The notes beneath the pieces are model-generated. The model did no database searches and was not told the DNA's origin. It worked only from the letters and a program-made list of their open reading frames with translations. Positions 1 to 11,094 of a DNA stretch of 64,000 bases are shown here, piece by piece (position 1 is the first letter of the stretch; each line of letters begins with the position of its first letter). The translations under genes were made by a program, and so were the position numbers. Location of the stretch: assembly GCA_029844215.1 (NCBI GenBank), contig CM056729.1, positions 8,928,001 to 8,992,000 on the forward strand, written 5' to 3'. The DNA comes from Przewalskia tangutica. Lineage: Eukaryota > Streptophyta > Magnoliopsida > Solanales > Solanaceae.

Positions 1-332
1 TACAAAGCGGTCTTCCTCATCCTTTTGAAGATTTTAGAGACAAGCCAACAGACGAAGACTCCCCGCTATGATTGCAGGGGTGTGTCAAACAGTGGGTCCA
101 GTCGTGTAGCCCATGCCCATGTACTGTGTGGGGCCCTTCCCCTTTCCTTGTGTATTTGCTAAATATTAGACTTAGGTTTGTACCTTAATTAGTAGTGTAA
201 TATTACCATAACTGTAAAGTTAGTCTTCAAATAGAATAGAAATTTCTAGGTAGAATAGAAAGAGGATCTTCCTTATAACTTATATATATATGTCTTTCAT
301 TAATAAGAATAATCAAGGGATTATTTCTTTCA
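1..332 (+). mobile_element. Ty1/copia family A, 3' end with LTR
   Basis: Bases 1-82 are the tail of a copia RNase H region and the G-rich tract next to the LTR. The LTR itself runs from TGTCAAAC at 83 to TTTCA at 332 (250 bp). It is the same LTR family as the copia A elements at 6,897-10,189, but on the + strand. It ends directly against the CCTCCT-rich poly-proline coding tract of the RNase remnant R1, so this element cuts R1 off from its upstream exon sequence. The 5' part lies outside the window; the copy 2 counterpart starts at about 36,172. Confidence 0.85.
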
Positions 333-1009
333 TCCTCCTCCTCGTTCTCCTCCACCTCCTCCTCGTAGTTGTCACGCCCCAAATTTTCCTAAGTCTTTAC
401 TTAGGGCGTGATGACACCTGGACAATTATTTTCCACCAGGAGCACCATTTAATTCTCTTTATTTAGAAATTTAAACTTATATTCAAATACGGAGCTATTA
501 ATAAAAATAACAATAAAGAAATTTGTTTATGACTTTATTGAAAATATAACGCGAGTCCATACTCGTGTAAATATTGTTTCTACATAGACATACTGACAAA
601 TATTATTCTAAGTTGGAAGGGAGACCATTCCACACGGGCATTTCGAGACACCGAACCGACATTCAACTCGACGAGTACCAAGTCCGGCAATGGACTTGGT
701 ATGACAAGAGGTCATGGACGATCGCTAGCCTCGCGTGGAGCCTTGCCTCTATCACGCTTTCAAACATGTTAAATAAAGAGTCACCCTACCATCTCCGAGT
801 GAGAACCTTACTCGCAATTCAAAGTAACACCACAATATTCCAAGTGCAATAACATTATAACGTAATAAGCATATTGCAAAACATATCAAAGTTACAACAT
901 TTTTAAATATGCAACAACTCTCATAGGAAATTCTCGCTTAACTAACACTTCATTTTATCTCGTATTATACGTTAAGACATCCTCGCATTTCCACATGTTT
1001 ATTACATTT

Positions 1010-1610
1010 ATATATTTGTGAACGCGTATTCACTTTTCATATTTATATATAGGTGAACATGTATTCATCTTTCATATTTGTTGCATGCGTGCAACCCGAT
1101 CCATTATATTTACGTATTTGTGAACACGTATTCACTTTACGCTTTGTTGCGCGCAACCCGATCCATTATGTTTACGTATTTGTGAACGTGTATTCACTTT
1201 ACGCTTTGTTGCGCGCGCAACCCGATCCATTATATTTACGTATTTGTGAACGCCAGTATTCACTTTACGCTTTGTTGCGACGCGCAACCCGATCCATTAT
1301 GTTTACGTATTTGTGAACGCGTATTCACTTTACGCTTTGTTGCGCGCAACCCACCCATTATATTTACGTATTTGTGAACGCCGTATTCACTTTACGCTTT
1401 GTCATGTGCAACCCGATCCATTATATTTACGTATTTGTGAACACATATTCACTTTACGCTTTGTTGCGCGCAACCCGATCCATTATGTTTACGTATTTGT
1501 GAACGCCGTATTCACTTTACGCTTTGTTGCGCGCAACCCGATCCATTATATATTTATATATTTATGTGAACACGTATTCACTTTTCATATTTTCTAAGAT
1601 CGAACAAATA
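1010..1610 (+). repeat. ~61-66 bp minisatellite inside the solo LTR
   Basis: About nine units of roughly 61-66 bp. Each contains GTGAACGCGTATTCAC, a TTTACGCTTTGTTGCGCGC block and CCGATCCATTATRTTTACG. Units begin near 1,055, 1,121, 1,182, 1,246, 1,313, 1,374, 1,437, 1,499 and 1,566. The first and last are the most diverged. Apparent reading frames across it come from the repeat and are not genes. Confidence 0.85.
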
Positions 1611-1839
1611 CTATTCTCTTTTCTAACATTCGTCATTCATACTTGTAACGATTATAACTTTTAACCATAACTCCAACTAAGGTGTTTCTCAAGCGGAAAC
1701 TAAGGTAAGACGGGATATTTCACTGTATCAAATTTCATTTAAACTACTTTGGGTAACTAACACAAATTTATCCTCAAAACAGCCACATGAAATTTGTTTC
1801 GGCAGAATTTTTATTAAACAGCATCCAATCTTATAATAG

Positions 1840-2520
1840 TCATAACTCCTAATCTGTAAACCCGTTCAATCCCCATAAATTCTCAAAACGACGAGAACAG
1901 AGAGATACACGTCTCCATTTGAACCATTCTTTCATATTATGTACCATTTGGTACAGTTTTACACTTTTATTCGCTGCCCTTCCTGGATATCGATAGATCC
2001 GAGGCAGAAACTTTAAACAGCGATAACTCTCAATCCGTAAGTCGGATAGACCCCCGTAAGGTCTCAAAATGTCCACAACAAAGAGATATAGAACTTTCAT
2101 TTAGCAACAATTTTCATATTCCCCACAGATTAGTACAGTTTTACGTTTCAACGTCCTGCCCTTCTGGATTCCGACGAATCCGAGGCAGCAACTTCAAACT
2201 ACAATAACTCTCAACTCGTAAGTCCGTTTTAATAAATCTTTATATATATCTGTCCGTAACAGAGAGATTTACAACCATGTAAATTTTCATATAATTCTAA
2301 TAAGTAAAACTCAATAAAAACAGTCCGTAATTATGCCTTCCCGAATTTCGACCAAATCTAAGGCAGGAACTTTGAACTATGATAACTTTCAAACCGTATG
2401 TCCATTTTACCTCATTTTTGGTTCTGTATGATCATATTATAGAGGTGTACCACTCTTCCGAATTTCATCAAATTCTAACAATTATAACTCAGTGAGAACA
2501 GTTCGTAAAGTTCATGACGC
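1840..2520 (+). repeat. ~180 bp tandem repeats in the solo LTR
   Basis: Four diverged units of about 180 bp start near 1,843, 2,025, 2,201 and 2,381. Each has an 'ATAACTCTCAAYCCGTAAGTCC'-like start and most carry an 'AATCCGAGGCAG' block. Plant gypsy LTRs often hold such arrays. No coding potential is seen. Confidence 0.7.
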
Positions 2521-3118
2521 AACTAGTCGTCTAAATAATCAAAAGTTCAATATTTCTTTTCAACGCTCAATTCTTATTCTAACATGTATTGAACTTAAAA
2601 TAAAGGATATTACCAAGAATTTCGAGTGAAAACTCACCTTGTAAGTGTGAAAGGATTGTGGTTGTTACAAGTGGTCCTCGCTTCCTTAGTGTTCCCTAAT
2701 TTTCTTGTTCTCCTTCCTCCCTTTATATTTTCTTGATTTTTTTCCTTCTTGTTCACTTGATTATTTTCTGATTTTCTAATCTTTGTGGTATGCACTTTGT
2801 TTGTGTATAAGTATAATGTATAAGTGGAGATAATTGTATAACTTATGGGAGATGGAAGGCCAAGGGTGGAGGGGAATTGAAAAGGGGGGAAAGGGGAAAG
2901 CAAAGGGGTAAGGGACGTGCAAATGCTGCATGGTTTTTTTTTTTCCTTTTTTTTTTTTTTTTTTTTGTTATTTTAATTTTATCTATTTATTTATCCAACT
3001 TTAATACTAACTCTATCTCATGCAACTTATTCTTTGTTTTCTTATATATATTTTTTTTATTAACCCAACCACAAGTATATATTATTATTATTATTTTTTT
3101 TCCGGATTTCACGGTAGT

Positions 3119-4665
3119 CCACCTCCTCCTCCTCGTTCTCCTCCACCTCCTCCTCGTAGTCCGCCTCCTCCTCCTCCGAGTCCGCCTCCTCCTCCTCCGA
3201 GTCCACCTCCACCTAGTCTTCCTCCTCCTCCACCCCTTAATATTTACCTCACATGTAGTCCAATTATCCAGAAAACAACACTCATGTTTACTTGAGTGAG
3301 GTTACCTTGTGCACTAATCTGGATGGCACTGAATATATTTCATGTCCTTCAAAAGCTGCTCCAACAAGCTGCCCTGATGAAGCTCTGATTATGCTCCCTC
3401 ATCCACAAGCTCAAGATCAAGGGTAAGGATTTCATTAACTCTATAATTAATTACTTTTCCTTCATTTCAATTCGTTTGATATTGTTTTGATTCGGCCCAC
3501 AGTTTAAAAAAGAAAAGTAAACTTTTGGAATTTCTGATCTCCCACTGAAAAACCTGAATTTCTGACAGATGTTTCCGTTGGGATTCCACAAAAAGTCTGT
3601 CGAAAATATTTCCGCCACAAAATTCTGTCGTAAATTCGTGTGTAGTGTCTTAAACAATTTGTTAACAATCCGTTATCGTCCAGCGGTTAGGATATGAGAC
3701 CCCAAGGGGTAACCCATGTGTTTACCCGCGCAGAATGTTGGTGTGATGAAGGAAGGGGCCATACCGCACACAGTCGGATCCACGCGATAAACATAAACCT
3801 TTGTTGTCACGTACGATTTGAGCAGTGTGGTGGTGGCTACCGGCGGCGGTGCAATCGCTGCGTTCCGCGGTCGGTTTCGTCTGCTAAGTAAGAAGAGTAA
3901 GCGCGCCACGGCTTCTTCTTCAAAAAATATATATACTCCATGTCATAACAATATTTGTGTTTCTATAAGGTTTTTGAAAATTGTGATTTTAAAAATGTCA
4001 GAAAATATATATATATATATATAAAATATGTAAATTTGTAATTTTTTAAAAATGATTAATAAAAAAAATAGTGTCAATTAAAATGGAATAGAAGGATTAC
4101 ATATGATCTAACCAATGAATGCAAAGATCAGATATGTATTAGATCTCACTTTAATTACTGATTACTTAACTATGTATTTAGTGGGGATCGAAAAGTTCCC
4201 ACGAAGCCCGTCACCGGAAGCTAAGATACACGCTTGTCTAATTCAAGACATATAGCGATTTTTTTATTTCTCATTCGGTGTCCGGTAATCGCATTGGTGT
4301 CCGGTATTCACATTAATGTCCGATTAATCTGGATTCGTGTCGGGTAATTCCACGTTGAAGGAAAAAGCACTCCCTAAACAACATTTACATTACTTAAGTA
4401 ATACGCATTAGATCTCACTTTAATTATTAAGAAACTATGTACTAAGGTTAAATTATTTGGTCTGATATAATTATTCAATTCAGATAAATATGTACATATT
4501 TAACTTAATATTAAAATTTTATTATATAAGGCGTATAAATATCAGTGATTTTACCTTTATACATTTCTTTGTAGGCCGGAGGATCCACCGGAGGATATCT
4601 GGAAGACACCAACGGGACATATCCTACTTTTGATATCATGGGAGGATAAAATATTCAACGGCTGA
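3119..4665 (+). pseudogene. R1 copy 1: T2 RNase remnant with extensin-like poly-Pro tract
   Basis: The second half of a T2 RNase exon 2 followed by a third exon. One frame gives SPPPPP/RSPPPPP repeats (about 3,110-3,235) and then NIYLTC, matching DVYLTC of R3. A one-base loss in an A-rich run near 3,270 shifts the frame; the downstream frame then gives YLSEVTLCTN and SCPSKAAPTSC as in R3. Exon 2 ends at about 3,421 with GG|GTAAG. Exon 3 starts after TTTCTTTGTAG at 4,575; its phase-continuous frame ends at TGA 4,663-4,665. Exon 1 and the catalytic motifs are missing, the upstream end being replaced by copia and a solo LTR. Not functional as an RNase. Confidence 0.85.
3653..3928 (+). mobile_element. 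SINE-like insertion with tRNA-Glu-like head
   Basis: About 276 bp in R1 intron 2, absent from copy 2, where GTGTCTTAAA runs straight into TATATATACTCC near 37,190. The segment holds TCCGTTATCGTCCAGCGG and TTAGGATA, which look like the 5' half and A box of tRNA-Glu, and ends in TTCTTCTTCAAAAAA. A clear target duplication was not found, so the SINE call is an inference from the tRNA-like head and A-rich tail. Confidence 0.55.
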
Positions 4666-4679
4666 GATTAGTGCTTGGC

Positions 4680-5100
4680 TTGGAATTATTATTACTATTA
4701 TTATTAAAAAGGAGAGAATGGAAGATGTTGTGTTAAAATAATGCATAACTATATGCAGTATTATTAAAACTTTTATTCTATTCTCCTTTTTACAATGATT
4801 TGCAACGTAATCAAGCCAAATTTTAGCACAATATTCATGTTTGTTTAGTAACTAAAATGTAGTATAAATTTATATGTGGGATGTCAATTACAATAAATTG
4901 CGTCAAATATGTTTAGATTTTAACAATGACATTAACTAATAATATAAGGGAAAATGTCAAAATTTTCCCATACACTATCCGGAATTGAATAACTTTGCTA
5001 TCCCTTGAACATTTCATCTAGTTTTATTCTTCTGTTAGAGATTAGTCCTGCTTTCTTCATCCAGGTTTTACACTCTTTTTCTACGACAATTAACCTACTC
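4680..5100. other. R1 3' flank, no gene seen
   Basis: AT-rich sequence downstream of R1 exon 3. It resembles the 3' flank of R3, including a TTTTATTCTATTCTC tract. Copy 2 has the same region (37,956-38,320) shortened by two small deletions. Nothing codes here. Confidence 0.6.
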
Positions 5101-5104
5101 AGTG

Positions 5105-5245
5105 AAATTTCACAATGTAGATCTAGGGAGGGTAAAGTGTACGCAGATCTTACCTCTACCTTGGTAGGTAGAACGACTGTTTTCGAGAGACCTCACCAAG
5201 ACAGATAAGACAAGAAAGAAAAGAAAACAAAAGAAACGGGCCAGA
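5105..5245 (-). mobile_element. SINE fragment (Solanaceae-type, copy 1)
   Basis: Reads in reverse complement as the SINE carrying GTACACT..CCCTCCC: here AGGGAGGGTAAAGTGTACGC, then TACCTTGGTAGGTAGA, then CGAGAGACC. The same family occurs on + at 17,480-17,830. Copy 2 has it at about 38,330-38,455. I recall this family as Au-type in Solanaceae; the name is not certain. Confidence 0.65.
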
Positions 5246-5678
5246 TAAAAAAAGTCTAATGCAGTATGAAAATACTGATATCAAAAGTGAATAAACCATA
5301 TGATAGCGCTACACTCTTTCTCTTTTTACTGAATTTCATTTCTCCCATCATCTCCATAACCAAATATCCTTCCTCTCCATCTTTTCAAAAAGATTTCCTT
5401 ACAAAAAGTGTTACCCATTTTTCCTTAACACTCCACTTCTTTCTGTCTTTTATTTTTTTCAGAAAATTTGCACTATCAGTCCTTCATATATTGTTAATTG
5501 TTTTTTCGAGATCTGAAGTGTGGATTCGATTGAAAAATGAGTTTGGTCATTATTGATGTTTCAAATTCAGAAATTTGAAGGCCATCATTATATTGTTGAG
5601 GTCTCTAAGCTTTGAGTTATTTTTTATCTGGAGATCTACCTTGTAAAATATATTTGTGTGGAGATGCGACTCACCTTT

Positions 5679-5872
5679 TTGTTGTGAAGGAATCGCGTGC
5701 ATTCTTTCGAGTACAAGCAGTAAACCCCGAGTGACGCAATAGCGCGCAAACCACGTCGCCGATTAACTACACTTGGCCCATGTGTGGCGATGCGCCAATC
5801 GAAGGTTTATGCGAGAATCAAACTCGTGGCCTTGCGGTCATTCTCTTCTTCTGGCTTATTTCTCATGCGGGT
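5679..5872 (-). mobile_element. tRNA-derived SINE, private to copy 1
   Basis: A 194 bp insertion on the minus strand: a short T-run on the left, and B-box-like GAGTTTGATTCTCGCATAAA on the minus strand. The target duplication is GATGCGACTCACCTTT (5,663-5,678) and GATCCGACTCACCTTT (5,873-5,888), with one mismatch. Copy 2 has the single uninterrupted target at about 38,885-38,901, so insertion followed the duplication. Same family as 24,616, 54,578 and 59,446. Confidence 0.85.
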
Positions 5873-5888
5873 GATCCGACTCACCTTT

Positions 5889-6890
5889 GATTTGCATATG
5901 TGTGTGGAGACATTGTTTATACATAGTTATACAATGTTAACGTGGTTATATATAACATATACATCATTCATACGTTATTTATATAATGTATAAAGTGTAT
6001 ATATATTGTATAATAATGTATAAAATTGTATATATATATATACTATAATACATCATGTTATGTAGAATTAAAAAAAGATAACGAAGAAATGAAGAGGGTT
6101 CTGGGGTGGGTTAGGGTGAAGAAGTAAAAGAAAACATTGAAAGAGATTCTCCTTCCTAAAATTCAATATAAACATATGTTGGCTAGTCCAAGTGTAAAAT
6201 ATTATAGGGCTATGTGATAATGTGAGGCGTAAACGGGTTGACTCCGTGAAGCTGAGGGTTTAAAAGCATTTCTTTTATTTATTTATTTATTTTATTAAAA
6301 TATTTTTTCCTTTTTGATATCAATTTTGAAAGAAGATTTTTTGTTTTAAAAGATACAAACGATAATAACTTACAATACCAGATTCTTATTTTTCTTCTTC
6401 TTTTACTATTCTCAAATCATGATCTTGGTTTTGAGTGTAATTTAAAGTTTAGTGCTTAAACTTTGAAGGAAAATATTTTATTGATAGACTCTATGAATTT
6501 CTACCGTATGTTTTATTCTCTCTTGTTATGAAAATAACTAGTAATATCCCTATTTATAATCGTAAGAAACCTACTTTAACTCAAAACAGGAAAATTAATT
6601 CCTATATTAGTTCTAACTATAAATCTTATTTAAAAAAAATTATTAAATCCTAACCAACTTTGATTTTTTATAATTTTAAATTATTTTTCCAACAAACCTG
6701 AATTTCATTTGGTTTTATAAAATTTCTGGAAGAATTATGTTACAATTCCAACAACAACAATATACGAGACTTAAATTCCTTGACAATGACTGTTCTATCA
6801 AACCAATTTTTTCGGTTTCTCTAAAGTTATATTTCTAACATGAATTTCAGACTTCTAATTAAAAGAAAGAAATATTGAATCACTCGTAAT
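5889..6890. other. Interval between R1 and copia A, copy 1
   Basis: AT-rich DNA with a TATATA-rich run near 5,990-6,050 and a TTTATTTATTTATT run near 6,275. No gene or element end recognised. Confidence 0.6.
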
Positions 6891-7149
6891 TGAAATTGAA
6901 AGAATTAATCTCTTGATTATTCTTATTGATGAAAGGCATATATATATATACAAGTTACAATAGGAGAATCTTATTTTTACTTTACATCTAAATCTATATT
7001 CTATAAGGAGACTAACTATACAATTATGGTAATATTACAATCCTAATTAAGGTATAAGACTAATATACAAACTACCATAAATTAATATACAAAGGGGCAT
7101 TGTACACTGATCGGATGGACACTACGATGGGCGTGCCCATCGCTTAACA

Positions 7150-8818
7150 CACTGCGATCATGCGGGCGCCCGTCTGTTGAGATCGCTCTAAAATCTTCAA
7201 AAAGGACCGAGGGAAGACCCTTTGTAAAGATGTCTGCAATTTGATATCTAGAAGGGACATGACAGACGCGTACTTATCTAGACCGAATAATATTAACACC
7301 AGATTGACGGGGTACCAACTCCCACATCTTATTATCAATAAGAGCATTATATTCATCGGTCAAAATAATTTTTCAATTAGGATCATTTAAGGCAGACACA
7401 AGATTACGGGATAAAGGTGACCTAAAAATATTAGTATTTAAATTAAAATATCTTTTTTATTTAATAATACCTCGTTGACTACGAGTGATTGGACCATGAC
7501 TCGGGGCTGGATTGGGTGAATTTTGGAAATTTTGGGAGGCAGTGCACGGTGGCGGAAGTGGACTGCGCCATTTTCGAAGTGCGGTCGGAGGCACTTGATC
7601 GGGCCAGATGGCGCCTCCCCGAAGGGCCGCATCGCTGACGATGATGTCAAATTTTGTTGGTCACTGGATGGCAGGTGCCGCGGCGCCTCCCCTAAGGGCC
7701 GCAGCGCTGATGATGAATTTTGGGACAGATCCGAAAAATGACGGAGAATATAGGGGGAGATATTATCATTCAAAAAATCATACGAACTAGGCACGGGTAT
7801 TTCTAATTTAGAAAATAGAAATTGGGACTCATCAAAGAGAACATGACGACTAATGATGACAAATCAAAGCATTTATAACCATTGTGATTTGACGTATAAC
7901 CCAAAAACACACAAGGGGTAGAACGTGCTTGAATTTTGTTAATTGTGGTGGATGGAAACAGTGGATAACATAATCATCCAAAGACCCTAAGATGAGAATA
8001 TGAAGGAGTCTTATTGTATAAAACTTGAAGAGGGGTTGAATATGTCAAACCTTTAGAATGAAGAATATTAAGTAGATCTGTAGCCACATGTAGCGCATGA
8101 TTCCAAAACAACGGAGGGACGGAAGAATAAACCAATAAGGTGCAGATAATGTTATTAATGGTACGAATTTTACGTTCAGCTTTCCCATTTTGTGAAGACG
8201 TATGAGGACAATAAAAATGCAAATTTATCCCATTTTAAGCACAAAACTCCCCCATTGTCATATTCTTTGTCATTATCACATTGAATATTTTTTATTTTCC
8301 GAATTGAGTTCTAATGAAAGCTCTAAATTTTACGAAGATGAAAAAAACTTGGAATTTTTTCGCTATTGAAAACGTCCATAAAAAGTTAGAGTAATCATCT
8401 AATAATAAAATATAATATCAATGACCCATAGAACTGAGAACGGGAGATGTCCATAAATCGCTATGAATAATATCAAATGGCAGGAAATAAACTTATTTCT
8501 ATCTAAAGTAGATAAAATAGACAACCCCGGATGACCTAGACGAGCATGCCACAAGGAAGGAGCAAGAGTTGCAAAAGTGGATGACATGGCTTGACGCGAA
8601 AAATTGAGACTTGGTGTGATTGGATAAAGTTCTCCCCTACTGTCACAGTTCATGAGAGGACTCTCCATCTTGAAATCCTTCACAGAAAATCCAAATGGAT
8701 CAAAATCAATATAAACCCAATTATCAGTGGTGAATTTACGAACAGACACCAAATTTTTAATCAGTTTTAGGGCATGAAGGGTATTTTTCAAGACAAGTGG
8801 TGGATGGGGAGGAGACAA
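7150..8818 (-). pseudogene. copia A pol remnant, copy 1 (pre-integrase, integrase, truncated RT)
   Basis: Minus-strand frames give the GAG-pre-integrase motif LWHARLGHPGLS at about 8,520-8,560, then the integrase piece CPHTSSQNGKAERKIRTINN at about 8,150-8,220 with FWNHALHVATDLLN. Next comes a GA-rich linker (7,440-7,790) and only a short piece of reverse transcriptase start before the deletion junction at about 7,278. The last ~130 bp before the left LTR match the end of copia RNase H. Many frameshifts; no catalytic RT motif remains in this copy. Confidence 0.8.
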
Positions 8819-8979
8819 AGTTTTATGACCATAACCCTTAATTGGAATAGAATACCATTACCAAAAATTATACCACATTGCTTCGAATACTGACCCGCCA
8901 CCGCCACTGTTCTGGTTGCCTCCGTTGTTGCTGTCACGATTTTTGCCATTAGTTTTTCGATTTTGGCCCTTTTTACCAC

Positions 8980-9737
8980 CACCCTTGTTGCGATTTTAGT
9001 TCGAGATGGTGGAACCGGAAGGAGAAAAATTGGACTCAGTCATCATGACGATAGGACTAAGCCCCAATAGTCGCCTTCTTATCCAATCTGGATTCTTCCA
9101 ATGTAAGCATGAAGCGTGTTTGGTATAATTCTGACAGTGGGTTACTTTGACGAAGAATCGAAGCAACGTCATTATAGGCCTCAGACAGGCATGCAACCAT
9201 TTGTAATACGAGACGACTATTGCTCACAGGAGCACCCACATTGCGAAGTTGATCCGCCAAGTCCTTGAGACGTTTGCAATAAGATGAAACGTTTGGAAAA
9301 TTCTCCATCTTGACTTGAGAAAATTCATATTCAAGGGTAACAATTCGAGAATGACTCTTATCTTGGAATATATAACGCAATCGATTCCAAGCCTACATAG
9401 CTGTGGAGTTGGGTTCCATAATCGTCTGTAAGAGGTCAAGGTAAATAGTGGCATAAATCTACTGAAGAAATTTTGCATCAAATGTGACCCATGAATTTGG
9501 ATTGTCTGCTTTGGTGGGCACCGCCTCTGTAGTACCCTCCGTTACAGTCCCCGTAGCCCCCTCCGTAGTAGTATCTGGAGGGATGATGTGGTGGAGAACT
9601 TGATGTAATATGACATGAATCTTGAATAACTCCGCCCACGTCCCATATTGGACGTTTTCTAGGTCAAGAACATTAGGAAGAACACTTTTGATGTTAGAAA
9701 CTATGAGGGCATGATGAAAAATGTTCTTATCAGTCAT
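8980..9737 (-). pseudogene. copia A gag remnant, copy 1
   Basis: Reading from 9,737 leftward it starts MTDKNIF and continues through LENVQYGTWAELFKIH, a typical copia Gag start, to YCKRLKDLADQLRNVG, the UBN2/retrotran_gag core. Two in-frame TAG stops (near 9,461 and 9,393) stand where Trp is expected and recur in copy 2, so Gag was dead before the duplication. The zinc-knuckle region below 9,050 is not recognisable. A Gag forms the particle of the element; no product is expected here. Confidence 0.8.
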
Positions 9738-10194
9738 ATTGAATAGAACAACAAGATTCAGAGAAGGAATTTGTTGGAAAATTTAAGAAGACACAGAGAA
9801 GAGTCTCGGTTTTGGAAAGGGAAGGGCTCGGGTTTTGGGATTTCGATGGAGGGAGGGATAGTGTATCATGGTTTTCAAGAATGTTCAAGAACAGAAGTGA
9901 GAAGCGGAAGCAAGGAAAAGAACCTAGACTCTTGATATCATGAAAGAATTAATCCCTTAATTATTCTTATTGATGAAAGACATATATATACAAGTTACAA
10001 TATGAGAATCATATTCCTACTTTACATCTAAATCCTATTATATAAGGAGACTAACTATACAATTATGATAATATTACAATCCTAATTAAGGTATAAGACT
10101 AATATACCAACTACCATAAATTAATATACAAAGGGAGATTGTACACGGACTGGACTGGGCCTTACGATGGGTAGGCCCACTGTTTAACAGAAAT

Positions 10195-10483
10195 AGATCT
10201 AAACGGATTGCGCGGTACTCCGGACCAAAGAAATTTCAAAATAAATTGAAAAGATTATCAATATAAGGCCCAAATATAACCGGTGCGGAGCAAGCCTACA
10301 CTGGCCTACAACTGCTTTCTCATTGGCTCCACTAGAATTCGTAGTCTCATCGTGACGAATACAATTGAAAGATGATCACTTTATTTGCTTTATTTATGCA
10401 ATACACTCACAGTCGCAACTAAAACATTTCATCATTCTATTCCTTAATAAACTTTGTTCCAAAGTTTACGATATTAAATTAAA
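10195..10483 (-). other. 3' flank/UTR-like sequence of R4
   Basis: Downstream of the orphan exon R4, with close similarity to the 3' flank of R2 at 11,950-12,074: shared GATCACTTTATTT, ACACTCACA and TAAACTTTRTTCCAAAG blocks. It holds a possible polyadenylation signal on the minus strand. The copia A target site interrupts it at 10,190. Confidence 0.6.
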
Positions 10484-10545
10484 TTAGTTGACGAAGGATC
10501 CCCCATATGCCATTGGGTCGAAGCTTTTCTCGTCGTTTGAAGAGT
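10484..10545 (-). pseudogene. R4 copy 1: orphan T2 RNase 3' exon
   Basis: Close relative of R2 exon 3 (12,075-12,142): same acceptor (TTTGCAG on the minus strand), same GACTCTTCAA start and same GTCAACTAATTTA end. If entered in the R2 phase it reads DSSNDEKSFDPM and stops at 10,484-10,486, in a different frame from the R2 tail because of a one-base length difference. No matching exon 1 or 2 lies on the minus strand to its right, so it is a stranded 3' end left by a tandem RNase duplication. The counterpart is at about 44,750-44,812. Confidence 0.7.
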
Positions 10546-11094
10546 CTGCAAAGAAAAAAGATTAATTCATACTCCTTAATTTGCTTATCTTAGTTACAAT
10601 TTGAACAGTCAAAAGGATAAACTTTTTATCATAATTTTTTAATATCTCTAAATATTTTGAATTATTAACTATTGTGACTTATAATATTTTTTATGTAGTT
10701 TCTAAATATGTAAAAAAAAAAAACGGACGGAAAACAATGACTACTTGTGTAAAATTACATATCGGAAACTATTGTGACTTACAATTGTTTTAACACATTT
10801 TACATATGGATGCTATTCCTTTAATTTGGTAAAATTTCAATTGTTGAACCGTATCTTTCATGATTTAATTTATTTAAAAGACAAGTTTAAGACCACAAGA
10901 TTTAAAAGACCTTACACATCTTTAATTTAAGACCATAAGATTCAAAAGTTTCATATTATTTCTTAAACTTCGTGTCAAGTCAAACTAAGACACTTAAATT
11001 GAGACCGGAACAGTGAGGATATATTAATACTACATTTGGTCCTCGGTTAACGTAGAGGTTCAAAGTTTAGAACTATATGTAAGTCACCTGATCG

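Larger units (their letters stand above)
370..3113 (+). mobile_element. Solo LTR of a long-LTR element (probably Ty3/gypsy)
   Basis: A 2,744 bp insertion begins TGTCACGCCCC and ends GGATTTCACG. It is flanked by the 5-bp target duplication GTAGT (365-369 and 3,114-3,118). The empty target, a single GTAGT at 36,663-36,667, is preserved in copy 2, so the insertion came after the duplication. No gag or pol is present, and inside are two tandem repeat blocks. The TGTCACGCCCC start and the length fit long-LTR chromovirus-type gypsy elements (inference). The last base is G rather than the usual A, probably a point change. Confidence 0.82.
6897..10189 (-). mobile_element. Ty1/copia element A, copy 1 (internally deleted)
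   Basis: LTRs at 6,897-7,149 (253 bp) and 9,941-10,189 (249 bp) start TGAAAGAATTAATC and end TTAACA in + reading. The 5-bp target duplication GAAAT lies at 6,892-6,896 and 10,190-10,194. A primer-binding site resembling initiator tRNA-Met (minus strand TGATATCAAGAG) abuts the right LTR. Length is 3,293 bp against 4,571 bp for the same insertion in copy 2. About 1.27 kb of reverse transcriptase and RNase H is missing, with the junction near 7,278. The reading frames are broken by shared and private stops. Confidence 0.93.

Noticed and set aside
1053..1597. Two open frames of about 90 codons on the + strand with repeated YVYVFVN/LRFVAR peptides
   Set aside because: They follow the ~61-66 bp minisatellite inside the solo LTR; the periodic peptide comes from the repeat.
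2634..3299. Frames on both strands across the poly-T and CCTCCT tracts
   Set aside because: The right part is the R1 RNase remnant; the rest is LTR low-complexity sequence. The 140-codon frame reads the proline tract in the wrong frame.
3653..3760. Functional tRNA-Glu gene
   Set aside because: Only the 5' half resembles tRNA-Glu; the 3' half and acceptor stem pairing are missing, so it fits a SINE head better.
5266..5556. 96-codon + strand frame (FLFLLNFISPIIS..), with a counterpart at 38,490
   Set aside because: Hydrophobic because of T-richness, no motif, and the ends differ between copies. No sign of a gene.
7438..7794. Opposed frames rich in repeated PFGEAP / RRAASL
   Set aside because: This is the GA/CG-rich linker of copia A pol, with opposite strands both open because of composition.
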